Source: Macrostomum hystrix
Taxonomy: Eukaryota; Platyhelminthes; Macrostomidae
NCBI GenBank assembly: GCA_950097015.1
Contig: CATNEN010000033.1
Span: forward strand, 3,022,001 to 3,086,000
Length of the DNA: 64,000 nucleotides
Direction: 5' to 3'
Shown in pieces: positions 52,337-63,958 of this stretch. Both the position numbers and the translations under genes were made by a program. The notes under the pieces are model-generated. The model had not been told where the DNA came from and did no database searches. It was given only the letters and a program-made list of their open reading frames with translations. The number at the start of each line of letters is the position of its first letter. Position 1 is the stretch's first letter.

Positions 52337-52828
52337 ATGCACGCGATCGGAATTTCCGTACTGACAACGCATCCGCAGCAGCAGCCGCAGAGGCAACCAT
52401 CTCAGCTTCAGCAGCAAGCGCCAAGTCAAGCAGCTCTCATGCTGGACAGTTGGTGGCCAGTGTGGGCAACTCACGTGCTGGTGGTCGCGGCCTTTTGCGC
52501 CCTACTCGGAGTCAGTTTTGCTGCCTATCACCGCAAGCAGTTGCGCGTTGCGGCGGCTAAGCGGCACCGCATGGCGCTACGCAGCCGGCCTAAGCTTCGC
52601 ATGATGTCCAGCGTCACTGTCTGCGCCGCACTCAGCGTTGACAGCTCCGGTGGTCCCCTGGCCGCTTGCGGCTGTCCTCTGCGGCTTAGCGCCGATATGG
52701 GCGTGCCTTTTGGAGGCTCTCTGGGCGGCGCCGGCTGCGCGCTAGACTCTAGCAAGAAGAAGGGTGGCGGCCTTCTAATGTTTGACTTTCGGCGGCAGTC
52801 TGGTCGAGGTGGACCCTGCGCCATCTAG
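52337..52828 (+). CDS. Hypothetical single-pass membrane protein, 163 aa
   Basis: ATG at 52,337. Gln/Pro-rich N-terminus (QQQPQRQPSQLQQQAPSQ), one hydrophobic segment (VWATHVLVVAAFCALLGVSF, about residues 42-62), a basic juxtamembrane stretch (YHRKQLRVAAAKRHR), then a Gly/Ala/Ser-rich tail with several cysteines and KKKGGG. GC-rich codon use resembles the other genes. Topology would be N-out/C-in by the positive-inside rule. No family recognised. The antisense frame is also open, so coding status is moderate. Confidence 0.45.
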   Translation: MHAIGISVLTTHPQQQPQRQPSQLQQQAPSQAALMLDSWWPVWATHVLVVAAFCALLGVSFAAYHRKQLRVAAAKRHRMALRSRPKLRMMSSVTVCAALSVDSSGGPLAACGCPLRLSADMGVPFGGSLGGAGCALDSSKKKGGGLLMFDFRRQSGRGGPCAI

Positions 52829-52847
52829 CAAAGTCTTGAATTTTGGC

Positions 52848-52932
52848 CTGACCTGAGCCTGACCTCGGCCTGACCTCGGCCTGACCTCGGCCTGACCTCG
52901 GCCTGACCCTGGCCTGACCTAGGCCTGACCTT
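52848..52932. repeat. 12-bp minisatellite
   Basis: Six to seven copies of GCCTGACCTCGG-type units, degrading rightwards. Confidence 0.9.
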
Positions 52933-52951
52933 GGTCTTATCTTTACATTTA

Positions 52952-54706
52952 CGAGGGGTGTTTCAAAAGTAACGAGAATTTAGTCATAACTTTTTAATGG
53001 ATAAACTTTTTAACTTGAAATTTTTACCCGATAATTTTGCAAATATGGACAGCACACAGCTTCAGTTGCAACCCTGTCGGTCTACATGCACCAGTGAAAT
53101 CGCACATTGAAGTCCAGACCTCGAGATTAAAAATTACGATTTTTGTCTGTGGAAAATAGTGAACAGGTGAACGTGTTTGTTGTGTCAAAAATCAGCGCCT
53201 TCGTCCATTTCTTCAGCGATTTCAGCACGCTCCACAAAGCTGCCATCGAGCTGGATACATTTCTCATAGCGATGCAGCAGTTTGTCGATTCCCTCCCCCC
53301 AAAAACTCGCAGGCAGCGCATGGAGAGATTCGTTGGCCGCCGCAATGACTTCCTGTCGACTGGTGAAGACGCGACCTCGCATGGGCTTCTTCATTACTCC
53401 AAACAAGTGAAAGTCAGCAATGGCGAGGTCTGGTGAATAAGGTGGATGATTAAGCAGCCGAAAGCCGAGCTCTTCCACTTTCCTTGTGGTGGCCGCGGCG
53501 ACGTGAGGGCGAGCGTTGTCCCACAAGATGAAGGGCCTGGCGCGCATGATGCGTCGCTTCTGGAGGATGACTTCACGCAGACGAGCAACTTGATCTTGCA
53601 CGTATGCAGCATTGATGGTGGCCTTGTCTGGCAGGTAGTCGACCATCAGAACCCCACAGGCCTCAAACCACATGGTGCACATGATGTTGCGTGTCCATGC
53701 CGACTTCATTGGCTTTGTGTGCGGCTGACGGCCCCTGGGCCCCCACTGCATGGACTGCTGCTTAGTCAGTGGATTAAACATTGGCAGTGGTGTCTCATCA
53801 ATACTGATGAGAAGTCGTTTAAACTCCTGATCACCAAGTTGCTGCCACAACTGCAAGTTCTCCGTTGCACATTGAATTCGCTTTCTTTTGTGGTCCAGGG
53901 TCAACTCACGCGGCACCCACTTGGCACAGACTCTCGACCAGTTTATTTCCTTGAGGATGCGGCTCACAGAAGCAATGGAGATGCTACAGACCTCCTCAAC
54001 TTCACGCAATGTGGCAGAAGGATTGGCGCAGAGGTAATCACGGACAATCTGTTTGCTGTTGTCATCCGTTGACGTGCGGGGGCGACCTGACCTCGGCGCG
54101 TCACCACATCCTGTAGCACCCTCGCGGAACGCCTTGCAGTGAGCATAAACCCGCGCTTGCGATAGTGCCTGATCTCCAAATGCCTGGTTCAGGTCCCGAG
54201 CGATATCGCATGGCTTCTTTCCAAGTTGAACCAGACCAGCGATAAAATGCCGTTGTCCTTCCTTTGATCCAATTTCTGAATGATCTTTCGGTCGTTCCAT
54301 AGTCTCACTTGAAAGCACTTTTCAGTCAAGTCTCTCAGTCAAGCATTTGCAATTTTGAGCAGCCTATGCAGCTTAAAAAACAAAAATTCCTAGGCAACTT
54401 TGCCCATAAACAGCAGACACCGGAGACAGTATCAGAAGCAGCTGAGTGCATCAGCAGCATCATTAGCAGTTTTCAAGTTCTAAGCAAGTTCTCAGGTAAA
54501 TAGACCACAGACAAAAATCGTAATTTTTAATCTCGAGGTCTGGACTTTAATGTGAGATTTCACTAGTGCATGTAGAGCGATAGAGTTGCAACTGAAGCTG
54601 TGTGCTGTCCATATTTGCAAAATTATCGGGTAAAAATTTCAAGTTAAAAAGTTTATCCATTAAAAAGTTATGACTAAATTCTCGTTACTTTTGAAACACC
54701 CCTCGT
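52952..54706 (-). mobile_element. Mariner-family transposon, apparently intact, long TIRs
   Basis: The ends start CGAGGGGTGTTTCAAAAGTA on both strands and pair over about 202 bp (52,952-53,153 with 54,505-54,706), with fewer than ten mismatches noticed. TA duplications flank it (52,950-52,951 and 54,707-54,708). The only gene is a full transposase. Mariner TIRs are commonly about 30 bp, so 200 bp is long for the family. Confidence 0.93.
53185..54318 (-). CDS. Mariner transposase (DD34D)
   Basis: 377 codons, uninterrupted. The N-terminal half has the paired helix-turn-helix region (KPCDIARDLNQAFGDQALSQ, then SGRPRTSTDD as the GRP linker, and ATLREVEEVCSISIASVSRI). WVPRELT stands in for the usual WVPH-L. 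Catalytic Asp residues: ISIDETPLP, LWDNARPHVA and SPDLAIADFHLF, with exactly 34 residues between the second and third (DD34D). In-frame candidate starts are MLSSETMERPKD and MERPKD. It would cut at the TIR ends and insert at TA. No lesions are visible, so activity is possible. Confidence 0.93.
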   Translation of the reverse strand: MLSSETMERPKDHSEIGSKEGQRHFIAGLVQLGKKPCDIARDLNQAFGDQALSQARVYAHCKAFREGATGCGDAPRSGRPRTSTDDNSKQIVRDYLCANPSATLREVEEVCSISIASVSRILKEINWSRVCAKWVPRELTLDHKRKRIQCATENLQLWQQLGDQEFKRLLISIDETPLPMFNPLTKQQSMQWGPRGRQPHTKPMKSAWTRNIMCTMWFEACGVLMVDYLPDKATINAAYVQDQVARLREVILQKRRIMRARPFILWDNARPHVAAATTRKVEELGFRLLNHPPYSPDLAIADFHLFGVMKKPMRGRVFTSRQEVIAAANESLHALPASFWGEGIDKLLHRYEKCIQLDGSFVERAEIAEEMDEGADF

Positions 54707-54729
54707 ACTTTGTAGTTGCTTGGCTACTG

Positions 54730-57690
54730 GTGGAAAATACCGCTCTTTGGATAGAATTCGGAGTGGCAATCACAAAGTACGCTCGTAATTGAAGTGTTTA
54801 AACCGTAAAGTGTTTTAAGTTGTTAGACTGCTAGTTGTTGAAATTGGATTTAAGATTTTTGCTGGTGTTCTGTACATTTATTTACTTAATACGAGCAAAA
54901 TATTTTAGTGCTCGCGATACAAAACACTGCAGTGCAGTATGATCTGCATGAAGCTCAAGAAGGATGCCTTAATTTCAATTCATCATTTTCGCATACATAC
55001 CCGCCATTTTAAATAAGAGACTACTTGCGGTAGTTGCTAAGATAATTTGTAAAGTCAAATAGCTTATACATGTTCCATTCAAATAAGAAGGCATTTAAAA
55101 TCTCTTGGACTGTTTTCATTGTTGAATTTCACCGCTGGTCAGATGATGTGTGTTTCTTGCTTGAGTCTCCTGACTTGACCTTCTGACGAACATCGTAAAC
55201 TTGGTTGGACGAGCGGCGAGCAGATGCAGGTGGGCTTTCTGTTGGAAGTCTAGCGACTCAGGCTTGTACCTACCGGAGTCGTTTGGACTGGAAGACGGAG
55301 ACAGTGCTGCAAGAAGGCACATTGCTTCATCCCCAGTCACACATAGAATTTTAACCGGGTAAAAATCTGACAGATTTGTGTCATACAATTATTATATTTG
55401 CAACGTTTTTTATAGAGAAATTTTGGAAATTGAACAAAATAGGGAACAACATGGAATAAAATGAAGCCAGAAGTGAAGAGAGGAGAGAAGAGGAGAGGAG
55501 AGTAAAGAGTAGTATAGAGAGGGGAGAAGAGTAGAGTTGAGTAGAGAGTAGAGTTGAGGGTAGGAGAGATGAGTGGGGAGATGAGAGATGAATTGAATTT
55601 TAGTGCAATCGATTTATACAAAAAAAGATATAAATTGTTCCATTTGTGTCACACAAAGCTACAAACTGACGTGTGAAGACTGCAAAACTGACTTTAATTG
55701 ACTTAACACAAACATTTTGCGGAGCACAATTTGAGATGGAGAATTGGAACGGGGATTGAGGACGGGGTGGGGATTGGGTATGGGTTGGGATCGGGGATGA
55801 GGTGGGGATTGAGGAAGGGAAGGAGTGATAAAAATAAAACCTGATATCTCATTGATTGATTTCTCATTGGAAATCCCTCGAAAACATGTCAATATCAGTA
55901 TGCAAAGTGATGAAGAGTTGTAAATCATGGTAAAACCTTTTAATTAATGTACGAAAAATATTAGCATGAGTAAGGAGAGGGAAAACGGGTAAGCTTAGCT
56001 TCCTTCCTTCCTTATCAAAATTATCTGCGAAAGTGACCCTCTGGTGCGGGTGGAGGTTGTTTACTAGACCTGATGTCTGCCTTTTGGGGGTTGGGGAAGC
56101 TCCAGCCAATGAGAGCGAAGTGAGTGTTTTGGGAGTGAAATCATAGCCAGCCAAGGCTTGGGGAGGAAGGCCGGCTATCTAGTCTGTCCAGGGACTAGGG
56201 GGGGGGGTCATTTTGTCAATGTAAACTCACCAACCCCTTCCCTCTGTGGCTCAAATTATCGATCCATCATCATCTGCAAGAAAAAAGGGTGGGTTGTGGG
56301 CCACAGACAAAAAGTATAACCAAAGAGTTCATTCATGTGTTCTGTGGTCAGGCAGGCAATTTTTTATCACTCCATTAATTAGCACTAGACTGGAACTAGT
56401 CTTTAGCCTGGCTCACACGCTATCAAACGAGTCATTGAATCACTTCAATGATTTGAGCAGGCACAAATCGTGTGCACACTGCAGTGTATCATGCGAATTC
56501 AGCTCTATGTGATGACTGACCATATAAACGGGTAGAATTGTTCTACCATCCTTTTATTACTACATGCGGCGTGCGGCGTAATGCCGTAATGCGGCGTGTT
56601 GCTTCTCAAATGGTAATGGTAAGCTTTCTCGCTCGTTTGTTTTTAAAACTGAATACCATATTGTTCGAGTAATTGTACTTTCGTTCGTAGTGAATTATTT
56701 TTTATATGAGCTCTACGCGAGCTTACATTTTTCTTGGCAAATATTTCAATCAATACAAGTTTAGCCCACCTTCGGGAGCACAGCCTCAGTCTCAGAACAG
56801 TTGTGGGACTCAGAACAACTGTGGATCTCACAGTAGTGAGATCATTACGCGTATTGTCGTACAAAGCTTGTTGCATTCAAACTTCCGGGTCTGGGTCATT
56901 TAGCTGTTTTAGCTTGGTCTTCAGCCTTTTCACTGCTAGCTCGGCTTCTCCATTCGAAGCGGGATGGTATCGGGGAGACTTAAGGTGTAGCACTCCCATT
57001 CGCTTTAACCAGGCTTCTGTTTCACTGGCAACGAACTGTCGTCCATTGTACGAGCTATGTATTCTTGGCCATAGATACTGTCAAAAATCCTACTATGCAC
57101 TGCCACACGTGGTACACCTTTTTTCGTTCAATTTCAAACAAACGCTCATTCAATTTCAGCAAGCTTGCAACCAAATTCATCAATGTATTTTTAGTCAGTC
57201 AGACCAGCATCCAAATTCAGCAACCTCGCATTCGACTTCAACAAAAGACATTCATTTTCAGCAAAGTGCACTCAATTTCAACCAGTCACATTTTTATTGT
57301 ATTGTCTATGGTCTATTGCAAAATTTTTTCGCAGTGTGTGAAAAGAGTCATTCGATTTCAATAATTTGCACTCAAATTCAAAATTTTCATTGTCACATTC
57401 TTTCTCTTATTATTTCTCGTTGTGTAATTTTGTGATTATCAAATGCCAACTTTTCAACATCTACCATAGACTATGGTAGAACTGCGAGTTTATTTTTCAT
57501 ATCAACAAGAAATCAGCTTCAATGGTTAAGCAATGAACAGTTTACAGTTTTTAGTTGTTTATAGTTGCAATTCTCAATGACGCAGATGTCTCTAAGTTGA
57601 AAGTGCAGCCAGAGAAATGACAATCTGTGAAGATTTCCCTCAACTTTCGAGTACAAAGGGAAATCCATGCTCAAGGTCAGTACGAGACAC
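54730..57690. other. Intergenic sequence with low-complexity tracts
   Basis: No gene supported. A purine-rich GAGAG tract lies at about 55,470-55,590 and a G-run-rich tract at about 55,745-55,830 (GGGGATTGAGGACGGGGTGG). 57,110-57,370 is a diverged minisatellite-like region with repeated TTCATTTTCAGCAA and TTCAATTTCAA words. Confidence 0.45.
55740..55830 (+). repeat. G-run-rich tract (G-quadruplex-prone)
   Basis: Multiple runs of three to four G separated by short spacers, built from GGGGATTGRG modules. Confidence 0.55.
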
Positions 57691-57694
57691 CCAG

Positions 57695-57900
57695 AAAAGT
57701 GGTAAAAAAAGTCCGGGTTCCTGGTGCAAAAAAGTCCAGCTAAAAATAACCGAGTAAAAAAGTCCGGGGTCCTGCTGCAAAAAAGTCCGGCTAAAAATAA
57801 CCAAGCAAAAAAGTCCGGGCATGTGAAAAAAAAGTCTGGGTTCCTGGTTGAAAAAAAGTCCGGCTAAAAATACCCGAGAAAAAAAGTCCGGGCCAAATCT
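57695..57900. repeat. About 60-bp degenerate tandem repeat
   Basis: Three units alternating AAAAAAGTCCGG, then GTTCCTGGTGC or GGTCCTGCTGC, then GTCCGGCTAAAAATAACC. A-rich and imperfect. Confidence 0.8.
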
Positions 57901-58019
57901 TCGATATAGCGCTAGTGCTATACCTACTACTAACAGTAGGCTTGCGCACAAAAAGACTGAAAGACATTTTTTGATCTCCGTAGTGTATTTCTATAATTAG
58001 AACAGCTAAGCTTATGTCT

Positions 58020-59130
58020 TTTTGCACTCGGGCACTGCGGAGCATGTAGTCGTGTTTGCGAAAGTACTAATATATCTCTTTGTCCTGATCCTGAACTATT
58101 TTATTGTGCTTTCCCGAATGCACGGAGTTTACATAGACGCAAGAACATATTTACCTTCGTTCTTGCGCAAAAGTATAACGCGAAAATGTACTTTCGCGAA
58201 AATACCTAGCCCTGTATAAACAATGGTAATACACTTAAAGCATTTTGCGAAAATATCAAATGTAACCAAAGTACTTAAAGTACTTTTGCTAAAATACTGT
58301 TCTACCTTCGTTGGAATATATATCCGCAATATCAGCAGTACTCTCTATATTCTCTCAATAAATCTTATCATTCTGTAAGAAAAAATGGAAAAAGTGCTTA
58401 AGATTTTACCATTTGCAGACGAAAATCATTAAAAATCCAACATCCGAAAGAAAATCAATATAAATAGCCAGATAACACACTATTCAGTTACAAGTGATCT
58501 GGCGTGCAGGTCTATAGCATTCTTTTATAGTTACCAGTGGCTCGGGTTCGAATCCCAGTCATTACCACACATTTTTCTAATTAAAAAAATCAGCTAATAA
58601 TTTACTACTAATGAAAATAAATCTTTATTATTATTTACGTACTTTTGCTCAAATACGGCTGTTACCTTCTTTTGATAATGCCTTTACTTTCGTTTAGGAC
58701 ACATGTTTTTCTTCGCGAAAATACCATCAGAAACAGTAATCATATTGACGCTAAAGTATTTTCGCAAAAAGACTACATTCACCTTCGTTTAAGAATACAT
58801 ATGTACTTTCGCGAAAATACCTCTGGAATAATCAACAATAATTTAAGTGCTTTCTCAACATACAGATTAAAATTGTTGACATATATCAGAAATCAATTAA
58901 TTATTCGTGTTTATGTTCATATGCTGTTCGAAACTACCTACTCTACTATGAGTAGACAATATAGCAACGTTAAATATATTATGAGTTCAATATTATGCTA
59001 TTTCGCCATAGACAAACCTTGAATGATAGTTTATGTGATTAAACTGTCGTACGGGTCACGATAGCAGCTTAAGTCAGAAGCCAAGCGCGCTCGCTTGCAA
59101 ATCTTTGTAAAATTTCTTCTGTTATAAGCA
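58020..59130 (+). repeat. Dispersed repeat region with TTTCGCGAAAATACC words (left side)
   Basis: Diverged copies of a block with ACTTTTGC, AAATAC, ACCTTCGTTT and TTTCGCGAAAATACC at about 58,140-58,330 and 58,640-58,830. The same block forms a 100-bp tandem array at 62,620-63,040, in the same orientation, on the other side of the gene at 59,174. Confidence 0.7.
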
Positions 59131-59173
59131 GTATATATGCAGTTCAGCAGATAATAATAATTCAGCAGGTAAA

Positions 59174-62100
59174 ATGGACGCACAAACTAATTGTTTCCTA
59201 TGTCAAATGACGATTCTAAGTTCTAATATGCGACGGCATTTCATCCGGAACCACAAGGACTTGGTCGAGTCTTTTGATTGGGATTGCGTACCATTAAGCA
59301 AGCGACCAGCTGAATCTGCGTCCTATGAAGTCAAGGCCATGAATATATGGAAGATTGTCCGGTTGCAAAAAGTGGGAGTCGATAATGTCCTTTCGCCATG
59401 TGCGCACTGTGGCAAATATGTGCGTCATCTGAAAAGGCACATTGCACGCCCGTGTAAGGGTCTACCGGCTGCTCAAGACATAGCGGTGGTATCTGATAAT
59501 GGCAGTGTTTCATCGGATGACAACGAACAGTATGCCATAGTAGACGTAGGTGAGCTGTATGCGAGTACTTCTGCAAACAAACAGACGGTCACGCAACAGT
59601 CAACTAAACGTTTATGTGACTTGACATCTGGTGTTCGTCAAACTACGTCCCCGCATGCGCAACCGGGTCCATCCAAAGTACAATCTTCATACATGGCCGA
59701 GATTGTCCTAGCAATGACTTGGATCGACTGCAAAGCAATTATAGCGACGTACCTGTCTTAATCCAAGCCAAACATGAAATGGCAATGATCGGTAAGTGCT
59801 ATAAACTATTACTTATTATTTCGAGGAAACTGAGTTATTGAGTATTCATATTTTTATTTTCACTCCATTTTCGTCCGAACAGAATATATCAATGGACTGC
59901 GTCTGAATGCGGCCGGCCTGAACGAGATTCTGCAGAAAGCCCACAACGCTGAGCATCCACGCGTTAATAGCATGTGTACTGGCTTGCAGAATCTGGTCAA
60001 TCTGACAGAAGCAATCCTCCAGTATACGTCAGACTATGTTCCGGTCGGAGTCACCAATGCTGTCAGTTTGCTGAACCCTGTTAGTCAGCGACAAGCAGAG
60101 ACTCAGACCTCTAAATCTGACGTGGAAAATACTGATGATTCTGTCAGTGATGACGAGCGATCGGCCAAAGAGGAGCTTGTATTGCAACGGAGGCACAAGA
60201 CGTCTCGGCTTGTTGTTTTCGACGGCCCAGACTACCACGTTGCATCTGAACACATGTACAAGCAACTAGACAATGTCGGCGACATCTGGTTCAAGGGTCA
60301 TTGCTGTGTAGAAGAGAACGCATCGCATGTTAGCCGTAGGAAAGCAATCCAGCGAAACTATCATGCTACAACTAGTCGTCTACTACACGCAATCAATGTC
60401 AGTCGAGATGTGGTTCATCAATCCAGCGCGCATCCAATTCGATTTGGACGAGATGGTGAAGCGCCATATCTGGAAACCATCGACTGTTGGACAGCGAATG
60501 AACGAGCTTCATAACATATTGAGCGGCGCGAAGAAATTTCTAGCAGCCAACAATGACTTCGGTGCTCCTAGTGTTATGAACGCGTTCCAATTGACCTCGC
60601 CACCAGATGGATTGTTTGCCAACGTGCATGCCGACATTGTCAAGGCCGCGTCAGAATTGCCTGCCTGTCCTGACCCGCGAAAAGATGGTATTCTCTATCA
60701 TCAGACTGCAGTATCTGGTCTGTTGACTAGCCGCATCGAATCAATCATAGTGAGCAGTATTGTTGTGTCGCATGTTGTATACCATGTTAGTTGATATGTC
60801 ATGAACAATTGTAGAACCTACTGCATGCATTTCTCTTTAATAACCCTTTAAAATGTACAGGCTTGCATTGGATTGATTCGTCAGCGGCAAGAGAATATTT
60901 ATCACCTGCTCGATGACGAACGCCAGCTGTCCTACACGGATAAGTTCCTGACCGCTGACGAATGGCGCATCATTCATGGCCGGCTAGACTGCCTGATTGA
61001 TATGGTCGCCAAACATTCGTGGTCTCATCTACCCGTGAAGGGCTACTGGGGTCGCATTGGACAATGTGCACGTCGAATGACCAACACTGTCGGCAAATGG
61101 AATGCATTTATTATGCCGATCACTCGTGAACTGGCATTCTTCTGTGCAGCAATTGACCATGCCAGTCGACTACGCCCTTGGGTCGCAATCCGGCGTTGCT
61201 ATTTGGATGCTGCACTCAATAGTGGTGTTTCAACGTCCTCCACCATTGTCACCGTCCTGCCGCCTACCGAAGTGGCACACAAAAAGGGCGGTCGTGGTAA
61301 AGGTGCAAGCTGGACTGCGCCACGCAAAGTCGGCGAATGTCTACTGCAATGGATAGACAACTTTCTATTGCCATACTTCGCCGAGTGCAACATCCATGTC
61401 AGGCCTGGCAAATGTCTGCTGTTTCTTACGCATCGTGGCAAACAGCGTGACTCGACAAGTTTCAGCACGCTTGTCAAGCAGTGCGCCGAGTTGGTCATCG
61501 ATCGGCCCTATCGCATGGGCGATGGGCGTCGAAATGTACTGTCGGCATATGTGCACGCGCATCCCGACAAGCTAGACCAGCTGGTGCCACTGTACGACAC
61601 ATCGCGCAACTGTGTCGTCAATGCGTATGGACGCCTGGCCAAACAGCAGGCCAATCTGATGGTCGCCGACGACGTCAGAGGATGCTTCGAGACGTTCTGT
61701 CACAATCGGCCACTTGATCGTCGACATCAACGACATCCAACAGCCGAAAACGACACGAAGCGTCGTCGCTCTGCCTGTAGCGTTGATCAGGACGCAACCA
61801 ATTCATCGGCTGCATCTCCTCTACCTGCTGATGACATTGTGATGCCACATAGTCAATGCATACGCAAGTGACGCACTCGACGGTCGTCCATTTGCAAGGC
61901 CACTGACAAGGCCACCGCTACGGTTAGTCCTAGATGTTCAACAACGGACAACACCGAGTCGACAAAGCCGGCCATCGATTCAGCAACACCATCGCCTATT
62001 TCGTCTACATCGTCTAGACGACGCAGTCTTAGTCAACCGCCGATGCTTGGAGCATCGGCTGGACAAGGCAACGTTCACGACGATATCGACGAAGAAGGTG

Positions 62101-62234
62101 ATGATGGTGAACAACAGCACGTCAGCAATGACAATGAGACCAGCTCGGATTCTGAGCTACTCATGGTTCGTCGAACGGAATACAGGACGCGATCTGGGCG
62201 CCTGATCAGTTCGAGAACTAGACTGGACATCTGA
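59174..62234 (+). pseudogene. Frameshifted transposon-like gene with N-terminal zinc fingers, possible tyrosine recombinase
   Basis: The ATG at 59,174 lies about 35 nt after TATATAT (59,132-59,138). The first frame has two C2H2/BED-like fingers (CFLCQMTILSSNMRRHFIRN, CAHCGKYVRHLKRHIARPCK). Good introns appear: donor ATCG/GTAAGT at about 59,792 with acceptor CGAACAG at about 59,882, and CATA/GTGAGC at about 60,750 with ATGTACAG at about 60,860 (phase 0). Coding frames jump near 59,710, 60,390 and 61,850, so three indels are likely. The middle part (HIWKPSTVGQRMNELHNILS) recalls a recombinase SAM-like domain. Later, GRRNVLSAYVHAHPDKLDQL, then YDTSRNCVVNAYGRL, has spacing like the Arg, His/Asp and Tyr of tyrosine recombinases. 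The C-terminus is acidic. Family assignment is tentative; it is more likely a mobile-element gene than a host gene. Confidence 0.5.
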
Positions 62235-62619
62235 ATGCTCATATTGTCCCAGTCGTGTCATCTGACTTAATATGTGCTGATTGTCTGATTTGCCAAACTA
62301 TTATCAATTGTGTCAATTGTGATACCCCCACTAATACCCGTCCCTTTACAACCGAGAATCTCATATGTTCTCTTTGTTGCTCTCTTATATATTGTTAAGA
62401 TGCTAATGATTGTCAACACTGATTATTTCGTTAGTAAATAAATTAATTAACAAATGAAATCATTTGATTATCATCTGATTAAACTAAGATTAAACTATTC
62501 TCGTTTTCTTAAAAGCCGAAGATACACGAAAAAATTATTCGTGATTATTGACAATTAGCAGAAATATACTAAATTTGTCGATGGTAAAAAAGTACAAGTC
62601 ACTTTGTCTGAGAATACGT

Positions 62620-63040
62620 ATCTACATTCGCGAAAATACCATAATATATAGCCATGCACACACCTACTTTAAGAACTTTTACAAAAATACCGCCAACTAC
62701 CTTTGTTTAATAGCATAGCAGTATTTTCGCGAAAATACCATACGATGTAGCCATGCACACTACCTACTTTAATAACTTTTGCAAAAATACCGCCAACTAC
62801 CTTTGTTTAATAGCATAGCAGTATTTTCGCGAAAATACCATAAGATGTAGCCACGCACAATACCTACTTTAATAACTTTTGCAAAAATATCGCCAACTAC
62901 CTTTGTTTAATAGCATAGCAGTAGTTTCGCGAAAATACCATAATATGTAGCCATGCACACTACCTACTTTAATAACTTTTGCAAAAATACCGCCAACTAC
63001 CTTTGTTTAATAGCATAGCAGTATTTTCGCAAAAACAGAC
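62620..63040 (+). repeat. 100-bp tandem repeat (right side of the transposon-like gene)
   Basis: Four units exactly 100 bp apart (GTATTTTCGC at 62,721, 62,821, 62,921 as GTAGTTTCGC, and 63,021). Each has TTTCGCGAAAATACCATA, TAGCCATGCACACTACCTAC, ACTTTTGCAAAAATACCGCC and CCTTTGTTTAATAGCATAGC. Single diverged units continue to 63,270. Confidence 0.92.
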
Positions 63041-63257
63041 ACTATTTTTCATTTACAAGTATTCAATATAGTACATATTGTCTTTTCGCGAAAAAACTCA
63101 TTCGTGAGTTTTGGCAATTTACAGAAATACACTAAATTTGTCTATGGTAAAAAGTCACTTTGTCTGAGAATACGTATCTGCATTTGCGAAAATACCATAA
63201 GATGTAGTCACGCTACTTTTGCAAAAATACTGCCCTTACCTTCGCGAAAATACTGTA

Positions 63258-63745
63258 TTTACTTTCCATTTAGAACTCTGCTTCCTATTCTAATTCTACT
63301 TCTGCTAGTGTTAGACGCGCTGCTGTTGCACTCACGACATTGTTGGTTGTGTAGAACTCACGATGAATGCGCATCCTGTGGCGCTTTCGGCTCGCCGGCC
63401 ACCGTGGCACTCCTGGCCAGATGCGACATCGCCTGTCTGGCCCCGTTCCTGACTTACCGAGGACGATTGGAGCAGCTAACCTGCCTGCAGCGCCACTGCC
63501 CGACTGCTGAGCTGAACGTCACCCAGCTGCACACCCTGATGAAGAGCCTCCTGGACTGGCTGCTACAACACAAGACAGCTGCGGGCTACGAGACCATCCT
63601 GGAGGTGACCTGCCTAACAGAGAACGAGGCCTTCGACTTGGCCGAGCTGCTAGGCCTGCTGGAGGACACATGTTTGGAGCTGCAGCACATTCTACACGGC
63701 CTGGACTACTGGCGCGGCGTACAGCAAAGGGCTAGACTGCGATAG
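63258..63745 (+). CDS. 3' exon of a cysteine-rich secreted or membrane protein
   Basis: A likely acceptor (TACTTTCCATTTAG, about 63,271) precedes a frame starting TLLPILILLLLVLDALLLHS, a signal peptide or TM helix. Then comes HCWLCRTHDECASC, an alpha-helical cysteine-containing body (ARCDIACLAPFLTYRGRLEQ, LTCLQRHCPTAELNVTQLHT, LEVTCLTENEAFDLAELLGL, LEDTCLELQHILHGLDYWRG) and a TAG at 63,743-63,745. The frame is open upstream to 63,104, but that part is repeat-derived. About ten cysteines in helices suggest a compact disulphide-bonded extracellular domain. No family recognised; 5' exons not located. Confidence 0.6.
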
Positions 63746-63777
63746 TTGCTCCGGAGCCGCCGATATCGATTGAGCAG

Positions 63778-63812
63778 TAACAGCAGCAGCAGCAGCAGTA
63801 GCAGCACTAGTT
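63778..63812 (+). repeat. CAG microsatellite in the 3' UTR
   Basis: (CAG)n with CAGTAG interruptions shortly after the stop codon at 63,745. Confidence 0.85.
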
Positions 63813-63952
63813 TTAGGTAGACTTAATACAGCTAATTGTAGTTTCCTGTTCGCCGTTTAATTAATGCCAGCTATTTATTTAACCCAATTAATTCGCTCAA
63901 GCAAAAATACATGAGTGAACCTGTTGCAAATTGTATTCGCGGCATGAATAAT

Positions 63953-63958
63953 AATAAA
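63953..63958 (+). terminator. Poly(A) signal
   Basis: AATAAA in an AATAATAATAAAATATAATG context, about 210 nt after the stop of the cysteine-rich protein exon. Confidence 0.6.

Noticed and set aside
52528-52824. 98-codon minus-strand ORF opposite the one-TM protein
   Set aside because: Pro/Arg-rich shadow of the plus-strand frame, with no hydrophobic segment or motif.
55337-55621. 94-codon Ser/Leu/Tyr-rich minus-strand ORF
   Set aside because: Produced by the purine-rich GAGAG tract; low complexity.
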